Shown here: piece by piece, positions 59,104 to 64,000 of the stretch | How the letters are laid out: every line of letters begins with the position of its first letter | Numbering within the stretch: position 1 is the first letter of the stretch | Source: Agriotes lineatus | Lineage: Eukaryota > Arthropoda > Insecta > Coleoptera > Elateridae | Assembly: GCA_940337035.1 (NCBI GenBank) | Contig: CALNHX010003569.1 | Location: 1-64,000, forward strand | Direction: 5' to 3' | Length of the DNA stretch: 64,000 nt | Position numbers and translations under genes: made by a program | The notes under the pieces: generated by a model | Databases searched by the model: none | Told to the model about the DNA's origin: nothing | The model's input: only the letters and a program-made list of their open reading frames with translations

Positions 59104-59951
59104 TCTTGAAATAAAAGTAATAACTGGAAGGAATTTGTGGTCAATTTTAATGGCCGGAAGGATCTGCAAATCAAAATGTGGGCTAATTACTGTGTAGTCA
59201 ATTTTTGATGGATTCTAAAGAGCTGTAAATTTTCCAAGAAAGGATCATTTGTTGTTAAAACTATTTCTTTCTTTTATCGGCTCAAAGAAATCGTTTCTAC
59301 AGTTATGAAATTTGAAAGCAATCGGAAGCGGAAATTCGACTAAAAAACCTTTAAAAAGTGAATATAACAAGCAATCAAAGATAAGTTAAAGAATCAATCT
59401 CTTGACAAAATGGTGGAAGATATATTGTAAAACTCATTTTAACTGACCGCAGTATTCCTATTGCAACGAGAAAGGCAGTTCCAACCAAAATATTGGAATC
59501 ACAACAACAAAGCTTCAGAATCGATACAAATTCTAGTGTCATAATGCCATCTTCAATTATTGAGAGTCAATGGATGAAGAAGAGGAACATTTCCTGCTCA
59601 TCCCCCAGTCGTCAAAACAAAAAGCCTGGTTCCGTGTTTGATGCTTCTTGTCAAACTGGAAATAACCCATCCCTTAACTATTGTTTGGAAAGAGAATCAT
59701 ACCTATTAAAGTTAATACTCACCATTCTAATTCGCATCGGAGAAAAGAAGATTAGAGTAACCTCGTTTGCAATACATTCCAAATGATCAGTGTTGCAAAG
59801 AAAAATTGACATTTTTACAAGTTCCTAAAAACAGAAACTTGATCTAGATCGCCTGCGTATGTTTGCAGTCACAACCTTTGTTGTTTGTTGGTATGTTTTT
59901 ACAATTAGATTTAATTAGTTTTTAAGTGCGCTAATGTGTAATCGTACACAG

Positions 59952-60196
59952 CTATCGCCGAGCTTATGAAAACCGCGGGAAATTTTACCGAGAACGCGGC
60001 TTGTATTTGGTTGAGCGGACACAAGACACAGCATCAATTAAAGACGAGCGTTCCTGTATTTCCTGAGAAACCCACGACAGCAGATACAAGTTACAATAAT
60101 GGTGCTGCAAACACTTGGCGCTTTGGACACAAGAAGCAAATCATAGAAACGCTTGCGTCATCGAGTGACGCACTATTAGAAGCATTGCCGGATTGA
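59952..60196 (+). CDS. Conserved short ORF, copy B, 80 codons
   Basis: From the acceptor CGTACACAG: IAELMKTAGNFTENAAC, HQLKTSVPVFPEKPTT, NTWRFGHKKQIIETL, ending ALPD and TGA. It has nine residues around VFPEKPTTAD absent from copy A. The possible leader exon upstream (MFAVTTFVV, near 59870) has the same weak donor as copy A. Acidic and basic residues are mixed, with no cysteine pattern. Confidence 0.4.
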
Positions 60197-60592
60197 GCTG
60201 CGAGAAGCCGATCCAGTGACTAGCCCTCACTGCAGGTAGGTGCTTTAAAAACAAAGTTATTCGAGAAGGCATCAAAACAGTCGAATAGTTCATATCGCAC
60301 CAAACTGCATATGAGTATATGCGCAGTTCGATGTCAGTACAAAGACGACATTTAAAGCAGCTGTGCGAGTGATTTTATAATATTATTTAGGGGGTCAGCA
60401 CTATGGCGTCTACACAGTATACTAGTAGCATATACACTTCTTAAAAACAATGATTGAAAAGTGAAATAATAGCGTTAAAATAAATGCGTAGCAAAACCAA
60501 CTTTTTGCGCATAGATTGACATTACTGTCCAAATAAGTGTGGAGTATTAGCAGATATTCGTTTCGTGTTTAGTATTTATTGTTATTATTAGT

Positions 60593-60790
60593 TCTTCTTC
60601 TTTTAGCCTGTTTGCGTCCATTAAATGTAGGCCTGTTTTATCTCTTTACAGTTTGTTCTATCTGGAGCTTCTTAGTGAGAGTTTAACTCTGTGTATCTCT
60701 TGATGTCGCCGTACCAACGTTGCCGTAGTCTTTTTATATTCATCCTCCCTTCCTTCCGCCATAGTACTCGGTCAAACTATATCTATGACA
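60593..60790 (-). mobile_element. RTE-type 3' end insertion in copy B
   Basis: TTCTTCTTCTTTTAGCCTGTTTGCG interrupts a match to copy A (which reads GTTATTATTAGTGCTTC without it). The TTC repeat and orientation resemble the 3' end of RTE-like or SINE elements on the minus strand. The far boundary, up to about 60920, is not clear. Confidence 0.45.
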
Positions 60791-61361
60791 TACACTCGAT
60801 GTAGAAGGTATGACTACGTTAGATTTCGGAAATAACGCAAATTTTACTTTTCCTGCTCCAGCTCACTGTAGTGGAAATGGGTGGTTTATCGACAACGGGA
60901 TTGTAGCTGTATAACAACTCTAAATTATTGTTAAAAAGGAAGGTGCAAATAGATATAACTTACGGAGCCTTAAAATTAGAAAATGATGGTGCAGTCAGCT
61001 TAATCTGGTGAGTTTAGCGATCCTCCATAAACAGGACCTGGCTTTGCAGTCTTCGTTTCTAGAATAGCTATAAGCTATCTGTTTTTTAGCGAAGGAGGTA
61101 CACATTGTAATCTACCCAAAAAGGAAAAATCCCTAGAATAATTTTCGTTGAATTAATTTTGCTCGTTTACTTAATTTAGCCGCAAAGGTAGTCATACACA
61201 AATATATAGATAAACTACACATTAAATATAACGTATTTATTGCTCTGATATAATTGATTAATCAAAATTGAATAAATGAACATAATTACTAAGATGTAAC
61301 AATTTAGAAAAGCAACTCTATTTCGTAAAGTTTCGAACAGCTGTAACAGTAGCCGCTAACG

Positions 61362-61753
61362 TCATTCGTGGTGAGAGTCGTAGTCCACTATAGTTTTCAT
61401 TAAAATCTTAATTCCCACAAACGCGAGCTGAAAGACATTGCTCATTTGGTTTACAGTATCGGCTGACACATTCTGAAAGTTAAAAGTCAAACTTCGCTAG
61501 ATAAGCAGTAGAGCATGCGTACTTACGTCTATTATTTTCAGCGAAATTTTGGCATCCTTCTTCAGCGCTTGCAACACCGTGCTTTTAACCATATTGAAGA
61601 CATCATCTGCTCCCAACAACCGCCGTGAGCCATGGTACCTCGCTTGCACAGAAAACAGCTGAAAAACATTTGTTTGGGCTCTGATGGAAATACTTTGGTG
61701 ATACTTACGCTGAGGAGGCTGAAAATCGCCAGCAATACGATCAAGTGCTTCAT
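61362..61753 (-). CDS. Small secreted peptide, copy B, three exons, 95 aa
   Basis: Exon 1 (61709-61753) encodes MKHLIVLLAIFSLLS. Intron 1 is 61659-61708 (50 nt). Exon 2 (61527-61658) starts LFSVQARYHGSRRLLGA. Intron 2 is 61473-61526 (54 nt) and contains an in-frame TAG, so it must be removed. Exon 3 (61362-61472) starts NVSADTVNQMSNVF and ends DSHHE with TGA, two residues shorter than copy A. Splice sites, phases and lengths equal copy A. An in-frame ATG nine codons upstream (MLPHLFLSN) is not kept in copy A, so the MKH start is preferred. It faces the Q/K/E-rich gene across 632 bp. Confidence 0.75.
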
Positions 61754-62385
61754 ATTCGACAGGAACAAATGAGGCAACATATCGACACATAACAATCGCA
61801 CTTTAATTGACTTAGAAGTAATGTTGAAATATTCAATTTAATAGAGAAACTAAATGGGCATAAAAATATCACAATAGTGCAGTAAACAATTGAAACCATG
61901 TAATTAAAGAGAAGTCAATAAGAAGCGTGCCCATAGCGTTAACTCCTTATTTTTAACTTTTCTTATTAGTTATTACTAGCTAAAAAATTTTCCTGATAAT
62001 CGCCATAAACCACTTGATCTTGTATAACATTGGTTTCAACTATGGTTGCTCCTAGCAGCCATTTTAGTTAAACATCGAGTTTAATTACTCAAAAAACGAC
62101 ATAAACGTTGTTTTATTAATTATTTAGACACATATCAAAAAGCTAAAACTATGTAAGGAAAATTACTTAATATTGGAAAAAACTAACGAATGTTATGTAG
62201 AAATATAGAATTGTGGGCATCAAAAAACATCGGGTGTAGAAATTCCGATAACTTCTACCTGAATAGATTAATTAACCATAGAACTGGTATCACGCCGTTC
62301 TGAAATGAGCATTAAATAACGATTTAGTTGCCAAAGCGTTGTTTAGGCCGTTCAACTGAGAAGGCAGCGTTCAAATAGGCACATT
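61754..62385. promoter_or_regulatory. Divergent intergenic region of the gene pair
   Basis: 632 bp between the ATG of the secreted peptide (minus) and that of the Q/K/E-rich gene (plus). The corresponding DNA in copy A is conserved but split by the 55178-57742 insertion. No clear TATA box or palindrome was found, so a shared promoter is inferred from layout only. Confidence 0.4.
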
Positions 62386-63425
62386 ATGGAAGAGCTCATA
62401 GGTTTACTTATTGTAACCACCTTTGCGGTAAGTCTGGTGGTCATCTCTTACTATTCACATTGAAAAAATATGTTTAGTTGACAATCGGACAAACGCAACA
62501 AGAAATGATACAACAGAGACTGATGGAAGTTCCTATCCAACAACAAATCAAATCCAAAGAGCAGCCACCAAAAAAAGATGAAAACCAAACTAACCATCAA
62601 CCGCAACAGGAAAAAGGACAAAATCTACTGGATAGAAAACAAGAGAATTTGGACCAAGAATCCAAAAAAAAAGAGAAAAAGCAGCTTGATGAGAACCCTT
62701 CTCAAAATGAAGAAAAAAAACTTGATTTAGATACACATCCTAACAAACAACAAAATAAATCCCATGATCAGCCAACAATAAATGATCAAGACAACATTGG
62801 CAATCAAACATACCAGAAAAAAGAACAACTTAAGCAAGAATCACAAAACCACGGACCAGAAAAACTCTACCAACACTCCCAAGACAAACAACAAAAACAG
62901 CTTGATGAACAATCTTCACAAAAACAAGGAGAGAAACTCGTTTCACAACAAGAAAATAAATCCCATAAAGGGCCAACGATAACAGAAGGAGACCACGCTG
63001 ACAATCAAACTCACCAAGAGCAAGAACAAGAACCACTAAACAAAGGACAAGAGAAATCTGATCATCAACCACAACAAGAAAAAGTACGAAATCAACTTAA
63101 TCAACAATTACAACACAAAAAAGAACAATCTGAATCGCAACTACGAAAGAACCAAAGTTTCCAGGGGGACCATACTCAAATAGTGAGAGAAAAAGCTTTG
63201 CTGGATGGTGAAGACAGTAGAAAGTCTCATTTAACACATAAAATCTTTAATATTGTATTTAACTCAACCGATGATCAGCCGAAAGACCACGTCAAAAGGC
63301 AACCTTCGGTAACTGCAAAGTTCGTTCTCTTTGTGTGAGTTACTTCTTGCTTATTTTAGGGTAGCTTCCGGCACTGCACAAGAACCACCTTACAGCCTTG
63401 CTCCATCCAGTTGATTTTGCAGTAG
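62386..63425 (+). CDS. Q/K/E-rich secreted repeat protein, about 312 aa
   Basis: Exon 1 (62386-62427) encodes MEELIGLLIVTTFA, a hydrophobic leader, with donor GTAAGT. Intron 1 is 62428-62477 (50 nt, ends TTTAG). Exon 2 (62478-63308, 277 codons) starts LTIGQTQQEMIQQRLME and is nearly all Q, K, E, N, D, S and H. Two units of about 70 residues can be seen, each with NKSH(D/K)(Q/G)PTI then DNxxxQTxQ, then KEQ or QEQ. A candidate second intron, 63309-63359 (GTAACT...TTTTAG, 51 nt, phase 0), leads to exon 3 (63360-63425) with GSFRHCTRTTLQPCSIQL and TAG; otherwise the frame stops at 63338. The product looks disordered or coiled, highly charged and secreted. It resembles no family I can name. Copy A is a pseudogene. 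Confidence 0.7.
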
Positions 63426-64000
63426 AGAAAGCAGTATCGTTCATGAAATCAGAAGGATCGATGTTCAATACGGGCATACTCAAAAAGATCACTAATTTCT
63501 TTGACTAAGTAATGGACAATAAGAAATGATGGAGAAGTCTTCATGATTAGAATCCCACTTCTAGGATACTCACTTCTGCATCGCAAATAATTACTTATAT
63601 TAATCATGCCTCTAAGAAAGTAAAATCTCCTATTATGGTTGTAAACTGAATGGAGAATAAATGTTTTACATTCAGCGTTCAAGATATTACATAAAAGCAG
63701 ACATATGCGTAACTATCAGTCATCTGATTTTACTAGATTAGAAGAAAAGCAATATGTGAAAAAATGATCAAACATAGAAATTCAAAACAAAATTTTAGTT
63801 ATACTTAAATAATAATAATAATAATATGTTATTTCCAATTTTATCATGCATTACTATGAGTATAAAAATAAATACATGAATTAATGTATAATCATGGAAG
63901 TATATGTTATAACATAAAACTATAAAACAAATTAAATGCAATATGCTAAAGTAACTCAAAACTGCCGAATATTAACAAGTCCGGAATATAAATAAATCAC
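63426..64000. other. 3' flank of the Q/K/E-rich gene, AT-rich
   Basis: AATAAATG near 63656 may be a polyadenylation signal, and an (AAT)n tract lies at 63808-63826. No further gene is visible before the window ends. Confidence 0.5.

Larger units (their letters stand above)
59104..63230 (+). repeat. Segmental duplication copy B
   Basis: Continuous counterpart of 39040-40659, 54423-55177 and 57751-58998. It contains the conserved ORF, the secreted peptide gene and the Q/K/E-rich gene in the same order and orientation. Confidence 0.8.

Noticed and set aside
62830..63072. Hydrophobic minus-strand ORFs opposite the Q/K/E-rich gene
   Set aside because: They are antisense to Q/K/E codons, which read as L/V/F on the other strand; the same artefact occurs at 58609-58851.

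Overview
The window reads as nuclear DNA of an insect. It is AT-rich, has spliced genes with introns of about 50 nt, and is packed with insect-type mobile elements: a Ty3/gypsy element with an F-type envelope gene, a BEL/Pao element, Jockey, CR1-like and RTE non-LTR elements, mariner-like elements, and a Maverick/Polinton-like element. The order is not certain. The short introns and element mix would fit a beetle or another holometabolous insect, which is inference only.

Layout, left to right. Positions 1-3692 hold the 3' part of a minus-strand host gene built from at least 21 tandem mini-exons, nearly all 81 or 84 nt and phase 0. Positions 3.8-10 kb are mobile-element debris: two non-LTR fragments, a mariner-like remnant and a 2.1 kb hairpin. 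From about 10.0 to 26.0 kb lies a Jockey element split at a 6-bp target duplication by a 12.7 kb element (11206-23919). That element has terminal inverted repeats over 3 kb long, an internal tRNA-Leu gene, and is itself split by a 3.6 kb non-LTR element with a 19-bp target duplication. A pair of inverted 0.7 kb repeats flanks this nest. A small secreted-peptide gene sits at 28.0-28.3 kb, followed by about 2.6 kb with little in it, a decayed BEL/Pao element (about 30.9-34.2 kb, minus) and an RTE element (35420-37999, minus, 10-bp target duplication).

The right third is a direct segmental duplication of about 4 kb. Copy B is at about 59.1-63.4 kb. Copy A is broken by two insertions: an endogenous-retrovirus-like gypsy element (40660-54418), which carries a younger non-coding LTR element (48902-53308), and a 2.6 kb composite repeat (55178-57742). 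Each copy carries a divergent gene pair: a small secreted peptide of 95-97 aa on the minus strand and a Q/K/E-rich secreted repeat protein on the plus strand. The Q/K/E-rich gene is intact in copy B and broken in copy A. An additional short ORF is preserved in frame in both copies.

The host genes share one design: a first coding exon of 14-15 codons that encodes little more than a hydrophobic leader, closed by a phase-0 intron of 50-55 nt, then an unrelated mature part. With the mini-exon gene this suggests a fast-evolving locus for secreted products, for example salivary, venom, silk or cuticular proteins; the sequence alone does not say which. Most element genes are broken, so the active parts are probably the host genes and perhaps the tRNA gene. 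All homology calls are by eye, from motifs and recognised family patterns, without database searches.
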